Shown here one piece after another: positions 12,201 through 22,715 of a DNA stretch of 64,000 nucleotides. Within the stretch, counting starts at the first letter, position 1. Every line of letters starts with the position of its first letter. Origin of the DNA: Phaeotremella fagi (Eukaryota; Basidiomycota; Tremellomycetes; Tremellales; Phaeotremellaceae); contig BCHU01000002.1 of the NCBI GenBank assembly GCA_001599715.1, positions 1,550,001 through 1,614,000 on the forward strand, in the 5' to 3' direction. The notes below the pieces were generated by a model that was not told the origin of the DNA, did not search any database, and saw only the letters and a program-made list of their open reading frames with translations. The translations under genes and the position numbers were made by a program.

Positions 12201-13494
12201 ACCTTGTGAATTCGCTTCTTTGAGGTTGCATGACGCGCTACTCACAAGGTTGTCTAATGAGGGTAAGTCACATGAACCTAAATCCCTCGAAACTAAGATT
12301 TACGAAATAGATTCAATGGCTAAATCGTTGTCCACCTTTGCTTCTGAAATGGCTACTTCCGCGATGATCCTTGGTGAGCTTTGTCAGCGTTGTCTCGCAG
12401 AGAGTAGCTCATATCATCAATAATAACGAACAGGAATGGCCACTGAAAAATCACTTATTCTTATCGATGAATTAGGTAGGGGTACCTCACCTTCTGAAGG
12501 GGTTGGAATGTCCCATGCAATTGGGGAAGCTTTGGTCAAGACCAAGGCTTTCACATTTTTCGCGACTCATTTCCAAGATTTATCATTGACTTTGGGAAAT
12601 TTACCTGGTGTTCAAAGGTGTGTGAACACTGTTGATCAAGCTGACTACATTACAGCATGTATCTGATTGTTCGAGTAGGTTCCCCTTCCGATACCGTAAA
12701 GAACCTATACTCATACTTAGCAGAAAAATCAAGCCGCCTCTTCATCTGAGCATTTCGGGTCTACCTTTCATTACAAAATTGCTGAGGGTCGCCCTGACGT
12801 TGATCACTATGGTAGGTATTTTACGTTGTGATTCTATGTTTACGAGAAGCTGATGTTGAGTCTGTTCTCGATGATAGGTCTAGAATTGGCAAAATTAGCT
12901 TCTTTGCCTCCAGAAGTCCTTAGACATGCTAGATCAGTCGCGGAGAAACTGAGTGCTATCGAATCAAGAGGTAATCTTTCAGCTCGGGATGGGAGTTGTA
13001 TTTCAGCTGACTCATCTTCAGGTAGAAAACGAAGTCTCACAGAGGCTACTATCCAAAAACGAAATGTCATTTTAGAACTTCGTGGTCGACTACGACAAAT
13101 GAGAGAAAGCTCGAAACTTAGCGATAGTGGTATGATGGAGATGTTCAGGCAGATACAGGAAGATTGTAAAAACAGATTGATGGGTGCTAGAGAGATAACT
13201 AGGATGGTCGAGAAACAAGATGAAGAAGATCAATTACTGATTCAAGATCAAGATCGAGTTGAAGACCTTCAAGAGATGGAGATGGAGCAAGATACGTTTC
13301 TTCAAGAGTCTATCAATGAAGATCAAGAGGTTTTGATGGAGATGAACGATCGTTTCGTTGATGAAGTTGATGAGGGATTTGTGGAAGGGGGAGGGGGGAC
13401 TGGAACTGGGTTTAAGGGGGACTTTGAAGAAATCGAAGTTATACCTGAACACTTTAGAAGGATGTTTGAGAGAAGTGATGATGATGTTTGTTAG
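9225..13494 (+). CDS. MSH4: MSH4, meiosis-specific MutS homologue
   Basis: Heavily interrupted gene (more than 20 exons). Resolved 5' exons: 9225-9513, 9564-9613, 9657-9671, 9726-9741, 9796-9975, 10025-10097, 10134-10240, 10290 onward. The order is a Ser/Pro-rich N tail, a connector domain (GKVYITQIADTSTFTKT), the MutS core ([18 protein letters not shown], then [13 protein letters not shown]), lever and clamp, then the ATPase: Walker [15 protein letters not shown], Walker [13 protein letters not shown], and FFATHF. The absence of a mismatch-recognition F-x-E domain and the MSH4-type GRG and NHTL-like signatures favour MSH4 over MSH2/3/6. MSH4 pairs with MSH5 to stabilise Holliday-junction intermediates in meiotic crossing over. 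After the normal helical C terminus there is an extra acidic tail of about 100 residues ending at 13494. The intron at 9976-10024 appears to start with GC. Confidence 0.87.
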
Positions 13495-13817
13495 ATTGTT
13501 GTAGACGAGAGACATGAATTCATTTTATAGACTACATAAATTAATTTCAAGTTTTTAAGAAACAGACAAACAGTATTGTAAATAGTAATAGAAAGACAAA
13601 CACAATTGACACCAAGCTATTGAAGACAATTTGATAGGAAATTGATACAAAATGAATAGAAGAAACAAGAGAAATCGAAGTTGAGAAGACAAAAGACATA
13701 GGTCACAAACATGGAAGAAAAGGATATGAAACTAAGTCAACCGATGAAATGAGAAGAATACATGTACTGCAAGGTGATGTCAGTCAAAGAGAACAATGAG
13801 AAAGATAATTACATACC
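13495..13817. other. Convergent intergenic region between MSH4 and P1
   Basis: AT-rich and purine-rich 3' flank shared by two converging genes. No coding signal beyond short shadows. Confidence 0.5.
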
Positions 13818-14659
13818 TTAATAGACTCCTTTGCGAATCGTACACCAACGTAAGAATCGATCCCAAGAATTCTTTCCACCCGAGCATTGTTGTTTAGCAT
13901 CTTTGTTATACCAAACACCATACCCCTTAACCCCATGGTAGACCCTTTGGATCTCTTCGGGGGAAGTACCCTCCGGAGCGAAACTAGCAATAAGAGCTAG
14001 ATCTTGTTCTGGAGTGGTTGGTCGTGGTTTGTGGTGGGGGTGGGCGTTGAGGTAGTGGTCTTTAACGGATTTATGAGCTTTTTCAGCTTCTGCTACCCAT
14101 TCGGGTTTGGGGATCTCGACAACGACGACGACCTTGGGTTGTTTATTGAATAAGGATCGTTTGGCTTTGAGAATGACCTTTTTGATAGGGTTAGATGTCG
14201 TTGGCGGAGAAGATTTATCGACTAAGGTCGAATCTGAACTTGGGATTGTGGAGATTGTGTTGTTGAGGGTTGAATCGTCTGGGTAGGTGGTTTCGATGGA
14301 TGTGGTTGGAGAGAGAGCGTGTGTAGGAGCATGGTGAGCGAGGTGGAACTCAGTTGGATAGATGATAGTTGGGAGTTTGTTGACTTGTTTGACTGTTAAA
14401 CTCTCGGTGGTTGTTTCAACACCTTGGAGAGAATTGATTAAATCTCCAAGTCCAGACGGGACGTTCTAATTCATCTCATCAGTCTCAGCTTCCTTTGGAC
14501 GTGGCAAATTCGAGTACTTACCAAGACGTTATTACCTTTACCACCGTTGAGAACAGTGTGAACGTTGTCGGCAGTAACGAAACCAATGGATTCGAAATCT
14601 GATTCGAACTTGGCGAATTCTGATCCGATTGAGACGGTTGGAATTTGTGAGTAAACCAT
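13818..14659 (-). CDS. Orphan paralogue P1 of a three-gene local family
   Basis: Two exons (14659-14522 and 14465-13818) encode 261 residues. The product is not recognised. It has a Ser/Thr-rich N-terminal half, a conserved PSGLGDLINSLQG segment directly after the intron, a basic linker (KKVILKAKRSLFNK) and a helical C-terminal module of about 85 residues running from KPEWVAEAEKAHKS through IASFAPEGTSPEEIQRVY to YNKDAK. The same arrangement, with the intron at the same place, is found in P2, and a more divergent copy in P3. No signal peptide or membrane segment. The C-terminal module is probably the functional part; its role is unknown. Confidence 0.75.
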
Positions 14660-16005
14660 TTTGGATTTGGAAGATTTAGACAAGAGGTATTGGTAGATTT
14701 GGATAGCGATTTGAGCTTAGATTTGAAAAGAGGTGTTTGGAAGGTTGTTGAGAAAGAACAGAAATTCTCATCCATCTCGTCGTTCGTTACTCACTGGGTA
14801 TACGTACAGGTACAGTATACGATCTCCAAAAAGGGCTAAGGGTAGAGTCTTGGATTTCAATGTACCCCGCATAGAATTCTTGATCGGCGCGTGAAATCTT
14901 CTGGGATATATTAAGTTCCTGAACCTTGTTTGTTTCCCACGTCAGCCTTCTGCATCGCTTTTCCTTGGTGGTTAGTATACATGGAGTTTCTTGTCGTTAG
15001 TCGTTAGTATTGGTTAGTCATGTCGATGCTGGTTGCAACGATACTGTACGTGAGATGAGAGCAATGGGAGGTACTGGTGGGTGGTGGTACTACGGTATAC
15101 CGCTCTTTGCTTTTGTTTTCCAATGTTGTATTTCTCTTACTCACGAAATCTATGCATCCAAATATACGGAGATACTGAATCAAGCACCTCCTCTGCTCGT
15201 TCGAAATCTGAAGTAATGAATGAGAATAAACCCATACAAATGATCGATACTTGGTCGAAATGTCGATGAATCTTGATATAATATGAGATTTTTTGTATGG
15301 TGTTCGATGTATTTTTTTGTATTTGGGGGAAATGAAAAGAGATTAGAAGAGATCGAAAGGACGTCTAACATATATACCCTTTGGTGACACATGTGAACAT
15401 TCAGGATTAGACGTACGAAGCTTCATCGCCTCGAAGCCACCAACACAAATCCCCGCACTAAAGATCGTCATACTTACGACTGTGGCTTTTCGATTATCCG
15501 AGGGTTCCATTCCCATTACTGTGGGAATCTACATGTCATGCATAGAATAGTCAATCAAGCCTATGCATGCATCTACAAAACGTCCATTAACGAAATCGTT
15601 GGAAGAAGTTCGGTCTTGGCAAGCTAACAATAACTACACCCGTAAAATCTTTATTCCGATTTACGCTAGTCTCTTGGCACATTATCCACGGGGTATTGTG
15701 GAGCACATCAAGTGATTCGTTTTCGAATCGACGGACCGCGTTGTTAGCTTGGAAAATGATCATTTTGGATGCATGTGGATTTCTTTGTTGGCTGTTGCGA
15801 GTGGAGTAGACCTCGTCTTTACGGGTCATCATCTCGCCGATGGTGTTTTTCAACATTCTTCTGGCTTTTGGACGGACTGTCATCGTTCCAACATGTTCAA
15901 CTCGAAGATGTGTTGGTGTTGACCGGGCCGTTAATGGGCATCATCTTCTACTATATATGCTTCAAAGGACTTTGCAAAAATGTCCAACCCAGCGTCAGTT
16001 TTAGG
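14660..16005. other. Divergent region between P1 and the rhamnogalacturonan lyase
   Basis: Contains the P1 promoter with the shared AAAGGGCTAA-type element and, further right, the lyase promoter. A frame upstream of the lyase start stays open back to about 15769 but has no signal-peptide character and is best read as leader sequence. No other gene is supported. Confidence 0.5.
14828..14842 (+). promoter_or_regulatory. Shared GGGCTAAGGG element, P1 promoter
   Basis: AAAAAGGGCTAAGGG, 169 bp upstream of the P1 start. The P2 promoter has a 14-base identical copy at nearly the same distance, and P3 carries the AAAGGGCTAA core, which suggests common regulation of the three paralogues. Confidence 0.45.
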
Positions 16006-17848
16006 ATGTTTAGCATATTCACTCTTTTCCTGTTTTGTCAAACGGTTTTCACCGTCAGAGCCAAACCTACCCTAACCACCATAAACTCCACAGAATGGTC
16101 AATCTCCAATGGAGACACTTTTCAAATGGGTATCAATTCTCTGGGATACGCTCATTCACTCGTGTTCAACGGTCGAGAATTAGCCAACAACGCCACAGGT
16201 GGTTATTCTGATACAGGCGGCAAAACAACTTTCAATTTCACCAAAGGACCAACGATCATCGAACAAACAGATTCAAAAATTCATGTAGCGTTTGATTCAT
16301 ATTTAGCTACGGTTCATTATATCTTCTTCAGCGGTTTGAACGGTCATTATCAATATGTCATCAACAACAATTTAGGTAATCAAGGTGAAGTGAGAAGTTT
16401 ATATCGATTCGATCCTGCGATTTTCACTTTTGGTAGAACGAACATCAAGAACGCTCCTTTACCTTTGTTGAGTGATATTCAATCTGGTTATAAAGTTCAG
16501 GATGAAACTTGGCAAAGAAGGAATGGGACTTATGTGACGAAATATGATTTTTCTTGTTTCGTCAGAGGACTAGATTATCATGGGGTCTATGGGAATGGTG
16601 CGGGGGCTTTCGTTATTGCTCCTAGTCATGATTACTATATCGGTGATCATTTAAAACAAGAATTGATGTTACACAGAGAAAGTACCAAAGGTGATTCGGT
16701 ACTCCTTCATATGTATCATGGTAAGTCCTTCACGTATCCTACTTATGATTGATCTCGTCATTAACCCTACAAATACAGGCTCCCATTACAATTCAGTTTT
16801 TGGTCATGTCATTCCAGTCGGGAAAATGTGGGGTCCATGGTTACTCTACTTGAACGACGGTAACCTTGACGATGCAACTTCTCGATCAAAACAAGAGACC
16901 CAATCATGGCCATACACTTGGTTAAACGATACCAACTATCAAAATCGTGGTTCGGTCAAAGGATCACTTACGCTGAGTGACGGTCGAAAAGCAGCCGGTG
17001 CAGCAGTTTTCCTAGGTGATGAAAACGGTTGGGAAACGAATAACCAAGGTCAGAATTATCAATACACCACCTATGCGGATGATAACGGTTCTTTCAATTT
17101 CGATAACGTACGTCGAGAAAAGGGTTATAGATTGTTAGCATGGTCAAACGGAGGTAACCTATCTGATGTCGATAACATCTTCAACGGAACAATGGTATAT
17201 TTCAACGATACTCAACATGTAGATCTTGGTAATGTCAAGTGGGAAATTCCATCAAGGGAAATTGAATGGAGGATCGGGGATTTTGATAAGAAAACACTTG
17301 GATTCAAATACGGTGGTGCACCCCTTCAACATGGATTAAGTGATTTCGCACCAGCGAATCTAGTTTACAGTGTTGGAACGAATAAAAGTTCTGATTGGTA
17401 CTTCGCTCAAAGTGCTCAAGGGAATTGGACGGTTATCTTTGATCCTTCAAAATACGCCAATCGATCTGCAACGATCACACTTTCTTTCGCTGGTTACACC
17501 AGTCAAAACGGTTATGGTTTAGGTGCTGATTCTTACGCTTATCCAGAAATCACGCCAACTGGTTTGAACGTTAGTATGAACGAACATTTGGTTGGGACGA
17601 TCGTTAGTACCAATGCTACTGATGGTGCTTTGTATCGAAGTGCAACGGTTGCTGGTGGTTATTATGCTACTCGTCTCACTGTTCCTAGTGATTTCATCTT
17701 GACTGATAAGGCGAATAGGTTGGATTTGTGAGTGGAGTTCTGTGTTTTTGTGGTGGTTAACACAAGCTGACTTTGGAACAGGACTTTAACGCAGAATCAC
17801 AGATGGAGAGGTATCATTTGGGATGCATTGAAGTTTGAATGGAACTGA
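16006..17848 (+). CDS. Secreted rhamnogalacturonan endolyase, polysaccharide lyase family 4
   Basis: Three exons (16006-16720, 16779-17727, 17782-17848) give 576 residues. The start at 16006 is preferred because the protein then opens with a clean signal peptide (FSIFTLFLFCQTVFTVRA, cleavage near residue 19), although the frame is open further upstream. Three domains follow as in fungal PL4 enzymes: a beta-sandwich catalytic domain (TEWSISNGDTFQMGINSLGY to LYRFDPAIF and HMYHGSHYNSVFGH), a fibronectin-III-like domain (GSVKGSLTLSDGRKAAGAAV) and a C-terminal carbohydrate-binding-like domain ending RGIIWDALKFEWN. Many N-glycosylation sequons agree with export. The enzyme cleaves the rhamnogalacturonan I backbone of pectin by beta-elimination, fitting a plant-associated or saprotrophic life. 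It lies on the plus strand between minus-strand orphans P1 and P2. Confidence 0.92.
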
Positions 17849-18191
17849 AATTGTGCTTCGTTCTGAACAAGTGGTTGAAAGCGCTATGTATCATAGTTGA
17901 AGTGAAGTGGAAAGAATATGGACATGTTTATTTTCCGTGTTAATGATTGTGATCAAAATTATAATGATAATATGCATTGTATCCAACTGCTCGTTGATGC
18001 ATCGCTGAAGAATCGCACCAAAGGTCATGGAAACATATATTCATAAGAAGACGATAGAATTTAGAAAACAAGAAAGGTGACTTCAACGAAACACACAAGA
18101 GAAATACAGAAATTAAAGAGACATGTCGATTCAAGTGACAACTAATAAAGTAACGGAAAGAACGAGAGCAAGGTATAAGACACACACGAAA
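17849..18191. other. Convergent intergenic region between lyase and P2
   Basis: A 343-bp AT-rich 3' flank shared by two converging genes; nothing else is visible. Confidence 0.5.
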
Positions 18192-19114
18192 CTAATATCT
18201 AATGTTGAAGAAACCCAAGACTCTTTCTTTGGTAGATGCAGGAGTTCTATACTTTCTTTTGGCGTCTTTGTTGATGTAGACGTTGTAGTCCTTGACCCTT
18301 GAGAAGACTTCTCTACACTCCTCCAAACTTCCTTCATCAGGACAGAAGCTGGCAATGATTTCGAAAATAGCTTCCTCTGTAATTGGTTGTACTCGTTTGG
18401 TGAAGAGCTTTGTACCTTCGTAAGCATCCTTGATTAGGATGACTTGAGCTGCAGCCAACTCCATCCATTCTGGGTTGCATGGGGGTTGAACCGTAGTTGA
18501 ATGTTTAGAGAAAACCTTTTTGCAGAACGACTTGAATCTGTTGGTCTCTTTGATTTGGTAAGTTTCGTTGATAGAAACGGTTTCTGGAGATGTAGACAAA
18601 TCTGATTTGATTGGTAGAGGAGCGAAGGTGATGGTACGGACCCTGTCGACGTGATTGTGGACGATAAGAGACTCTTGGGAATCATTGAAGATGTGGGAGA
18701 TACCAAGAGTGGGAGATGTTTCATCATTTTCGATTATTTGTGGATACGAACCGAATGAGATGGGGGCGAAAGCAAGGTGACCAGTGTTAGATTCGACTGA
18801 TTGGAGTTTGATAGAGGTGTTTTCGGTTGGAAGACCTTTTAGCTCGTTGATTAAACCTTGGAGACCTTTTGGTGGAGTAAGAGTTTGGGTACGCTGGAAA
18901 AACGAGGATCAGTTCTTTTCTTCTTCCCTTCCTTTGAGCTGTTCGTGGCAGGACTTACTTCAACTGGAGCAATAACTTTCTCTCCGAATTGACCAACGTC
19001 AAGTAATTTCCACTCGTTGAGGTGAGGAGTATTGAGAACATCAGTGAAGTAAGATTCAGCTTCAGAAATTGAAGCTGGTGAAAGTTGAGGAGTGGCGGTT
19101 TGGATAGAAGACAT
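18192..19114 (-). CDS. Orphan paralogue P2
   Basis: Two exons (19114-18959, 18893-18192) encode 285 residues. As in P1, the intron falls just before the conserved segment, here RTQTLTPPKGLQGLINELKG. A Ser/Thr/Ile-rich middle follows, then a basic stretch (FKSFCKKVFSKH) and the C-terminal helical module: NPEWMELAAAQVILIKDAYE, then EIIASFCPDEGSLEECREVF and VKDYNVYINKDAK. The motif I-A-S-F-x-P-x-x-x-S-x-E-E-x-x-x-V is common to P1 and P2. No targeting signal is visible. Function unknown; the paralogy with P1 is read directly from the translations. Confidence 0.75.
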
Positions 19115-20670
19115 TTTCGTATATGAAATTTTGAGCTGGTAAAGCTGGGATAGGTGTTATTGGGTGTTGGATATTCAGAATTTGAAGTTGGAATTTGAAG
19201 TTCTTGATTGGTGTTGGAGAGAAAGAAAGAGATTCTTCATTCATTCCATCGTCTGGACGATTCTCGATGGCCAATTTCCCATTGTCAAAAGGGCTAAGGG
19301 ACGGTTTTTTCGTCGTATGTAAGACTGCCATTTAATAAGGTTTGGCTTTGATTTTTTCGGTCGACAGTGGTGTCGATATTGTTGAATTGTATACAGATGG
19401 TTTCGTGGTACCTTTGGTTAGTCATGTTGAGGTTAGTTGGTTTTGGGTTAGTACGGTTAGTAGTTTGTCAGTCATTGGTCAATATGTTACTCTCAAGATA
19501 TACTTGGCGCTCACGATCCCTTTTTGTTTTTCTGATTTTTGTCCTTTTCACTCTGATCCACACGTCGTTGCAAGGTCATGATATGCATTGTCGTGTCAAG
19601 AGTACAAGCATCCTCATGCACTGTACTGCACAGTACATGAACGCGAAAATGAATGCAAGTGATACGATATCGAACATTAGTCGGCGTTAGGTGAAACCAT
19701 TGAAAACCGATATCCAGTCGAAATGTAAATAGGAACTTTAATAATTTGGGGATGAGAAAGAAAATTAATTCATGCAATACGTTTTAGACTTTATACGATT
19801 CACAAAAGGCATGGGAATGTCTCAGGGAGCAGAGATCGACCAATTTTCAGTCATCGCCTCGACGGCCACCAACTCATGGTTTAAACTTTATCTTTACGCT
19901 ATAATTTCTTCCGTTGAATACAGAACAAGACATTTCGGCATTGTTACGGATTGGCTTGTCACCTTTTCCTGATCCATTGAGTTCGTTGTAGTTGGAATTT
20001 CAGTGCGTTTATCGAGATTCTGGTAAGTTTGATAATAGACTCAAGTAGGATTGCAGTCCATCCATGCTTATTTGTTTGTGGGCGGTATGCATGGAAGCAC
20101 AGATTTAGGTGCTGTCTCGTTGTAATTGTATTGTTGGAATTACTAGAAGATTTTACATTTGTCATAGTGCATGCATGAAGTTCTCATCTTAGAGATGTAG
20201 TTAACTGTTGTATCTGCTTCATATGCAGTGTCGTGGGATGCAGATTGCAGCAATTGCATGATGAAGACAAAAGACACATGCATTCATTCAAGTCGTTGAA
20301 CAAGTTCATATGCACGACTAGAGAGTTGGAGAGACGCAGAGATGGTGTACTGAAAGCGAAAGCAAAGGAATAAGAAACGAAGAGTTCACACTCAAACGGT
20401 GTTCTTATGCATCATGTTGCCATGACTGAATCTGCCATGCATCACTGAAGAATGCAGTGGATTGAGTAACGAGACATCACATTCATCAGAGACATAATAG
20501 TATAGAAGACAAACACTAAGAAATCCGTAGCCGAAAAAGAGAAACACAAGACACGTGAGTTAGGATACAGAATGAAACATAACCAAAGAAAAAGAGTACA
20601 AAAGAAAACGAGTACAAAAGAACAAGAGTCAAGTATATATGGACCACTGATGATCTTACCCGACTAAGCT
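19115..20670. other. Long intergenic region between P2 and P3
   Basis: Over 1.5 kb without a supportable gene. The left end is the P2 promoter with the shared element. The rest is rich in TGCATG/ATGCAT words (about 19580-20460) and direct AGTACAAAAGAA repeats near 20595-20625. It may hold a decayed gene or simply long regulatory DNA. Confidence 0.45.
19287..19300 (+). promoter_or_regulatory. Shared GGGCTAAGGG element, P2 promoter
   Basis: AAAAGGGCTAAGGG lies 173 bp upstream of the P2 start and is preceded by TTTCCCATTG, a word also found next to the element in the P3 promoter. Same distance and orientation as in P1. Confidence 0.45.
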
Positions 20671-21573
20671 TTAATCTCTCAAAGCTGAGAGGACTTCGTG
20701 ACAATCAGAAAAGTATCCAGCACCGTTTGGACACATTTTCATGATTGTTTTCCATTCGTTGGCGTTTCTTTGAGAAGGAGTTTCCATTGGATAAGAAACT
20801 GTTCGACGGTGTTCTCTTTGTTTGACGATTGAGTTGAACGCGTCGGATTGCCATTGATGGGCAAACAAGACGTAAGAAGGGTTTGGTCTTTGTTTGGTGA
20901 ATAAACGAGTGAGGAAGAATTGTCTCTTCTTACTGACAACGGCGGTGACGTTGTTGGTTGGTTGGATTGGGATACCGATAGGAGTGGAACAATACTCGTG
21001 GAACCAGATGTCGTTGTTAAACGCGGTAGATTCGGAGCTGGCGTCACTGGTGATTGATTCGTTCGAATCTCTTGGGAGAGGATTGAAGGTTTCACCACGG
21101 TTGATTGGTTTACCAGCGAGGATATCTTTGAGAAGAGTTGAGACTTCACAAGATGGTTTTTCCTGGATTTCGAGTTAGTAAAATCGTTAAGTTGAAATCG
21201 GAAAATTGACTTACTCGGACACCAACGGCTTCTTCCTTAGCCTCAACAGAAAGAGGATCGGATAGACCACCTTTGGTAAGTTGAGAGAACAACTTGTATG
21301 AGTAGGTCTCGTTTGAAGAGACAGGGGAACTTGGTTGAGTCAAGTTTTCGAGGGATTCGATTGATTCCTAATTTTTCATAGTTAATGTCGGTCTTTCGTG
21401 ATTTCCATTGAGAGACTTACCTCGAGATGGAAGGTAACCTCCTTGAACTTGCGGTCAGAGTCGAGAGGAAGATGTTGTTTGGAGGATGAAGGGGTTTTGA
21501 GAATGGAAAAGACTTCACTGTTGCCAGTGACGCAACGAGAAAGAACTGGAGTGGCAATTTGTTCGGAAGACAT
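20671..21573 (-). CDS. Orphan paralogue P3
   Basis: Three exons (21573-21421, 21367-21215, 21162-20671), all in phase 0, encode 265 residues. It is the most divergent of the three local paralogues. The last exon opens with EKPSCEVSTLLKDILAGKPI, matching the GL..LIN.L.G segment that follows the intron in P1 and P2. The basic linker (SKKRQFFLTRLFTKQ) and the helical module (RPNPSYVLFAHQWQSDAFNS, then IMKMCPNGAGYFSDCHEVL) align to P1/P2, but the protein stops before the YNKDAK end. It has an extra first exon relative to the others. Function unknown. Confidence 0.7.
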
Positions 21574-21734
21574 TTTGATTGATTGATCGATTTGATATTG
21601 GTAAGGTGTTGGTTGAGGATAGAAGCGATAACGATCAAGATATTGATGGTTCTGATTTGTGGTGTTTGAAAATTTGGATGGATGGATGAAGAAGAGAAGG
21701 TGTTCACGTCTACTGACAACCTTGAAAACCATTT

Positions 21735-21805
21735 TCGCCCTTTCCAAAATTATAGTTTTGGTAACCAGTCGAAATCGAAATTTCTCAGGGTTTTAGCCCT
21801 TTCCC
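21735..21805 (-). promoter_or_regulatory. Paired GGAAAGGGC elements, P3 promoter
   Basis: On the gene strand, GGGAAAGGGCTAAAA (21791-21805) and GGAAAGGGCGAAAA (about 21732-21745) lie about 165 and 225 bp upstream of the P3 start. The AAAGGGCTAA core is the one seen in the P1 and P2 promoters, in the opposite orientation relative to the gene. Confidence 0.4.
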
Positions 21806-22219
21806 ATTGAATGTTACCACACTTACCACTGACAGATGCCTGATTCTGCCGATCTTCTGGGAATGACTTCATTACTGAATTGGTGGGAGTTGTAATTCAT
21901 TGTTAGGAAAGAAAGTCAGCCATTAGAGATGTAGCTCGGGAACTGATGGCACGCGACACGCGTCTTGGTTCCTCCTTTATAAATTGTAAGGTATTAGTCG
22001 GAGATGTCAATAGAAGACCTTGATGTTAGTATTAGTTAGTATGGGATATCCATTGATGCGTATGAAACGATTGTAAGAAAGGAGGATGGAGCAGGATGAT
22101 GATGAAAGGTGTTGTCGGAGATACTCAGTGTCTACTTTTGTCACTGTACCAAGATTTTGTTTCCGCCACCGCCACAAGTAGAGTCAAGTGAGATTGAACC
22201 CTGAGCTCACCAGCTCATT

Positions 22220-22266
22220 GTTCTTCTCTTCTCTCTTCTCTCTTTCTCTTCTTTTCTTCCTTTCCT
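22220..22266 (+). promoter_or_regulatory. Pyrimidine tract upstream of eIF4G
   Basis: About 47 bases of nearly pure C and T, about 450 bp before the eIF4G start. Such CT boxes mark highly expressed translation genes in fungal promoters; here the role is inferred from position. Confidence 0.45.
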
Positions 22267-22715
22267 TATACTCTTTGTAAAAGAGGACACTACTCAAGTG
22301 TTCGATTCCATAAAACTCACCACTCCCTCTTCGAAAAGGTCAATCCATTCTCCTGGAAGACTTCCCCCCCCCTTCCTAAAAGTTTCCATATCTCCCTCTT
22401 GGATCTGTAGCGACAATCGTTCAGGTTTTTTTCAAAGAGGTCGAAAAAAAAAAGTTTTTTAACGAAAAAATCCATTTTCTGACGAAAGATCATCAATCTC
22501 GATATCTTTCGATAGATATTTCCTTATTGGGTAGTGCATAGAGATACCTGTGTGTGAGTTATTCCATGCATGTCGAGGGGTTATCTGATCAATATTTCTG
22601 TAAAAAAAAGACTGATCAAAAAATCCTAGTTCACACCCGACGTCATCACTCTCAATCTTCATTCATTTCCTTACTCCCCCATCATCCATCTCATTTATCC
22701 ACTGTGGTCTTCTCA

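Larger units (their letters stand above)
21574..22715. other. Divergent promoter region between P3 and eIF4G
   Basis: Left part: P3 promoter with two copies of a GGAAAGGGC word. Right part: a long eIF4G leader with a pyrimidine tract and A/T runs. An ATG at 22566 is in frame with eIF4G with no stop between, so a 50-residue N-terminal extension is possible; the peptide it would add looks non-coding. Confidence 0.5.

Noticed and set aside
15587..16005. Open frames before the lyase on both strands
   Set aside because: The plus-strand one merely extends the lyase frame upstream of its signal peptide; the minus one has no homology-like pattern and no neighbouring splice structure.
19342..19690. 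Plus-strand open frames in the P2-P3 intergenic region
   Set aside because: Two overlapping frames with no conserved residues and no plausible starts; overlap with the P2 promoter makes them unlikely.
22554..22715. Coding extension of eIF4G upstream of 22716
   Set aside because: The peptide is low-quality (YFCKKKTDQK ... HHPSHLS) and unlike eIF4G N termini; retained only as an alternative-start note.
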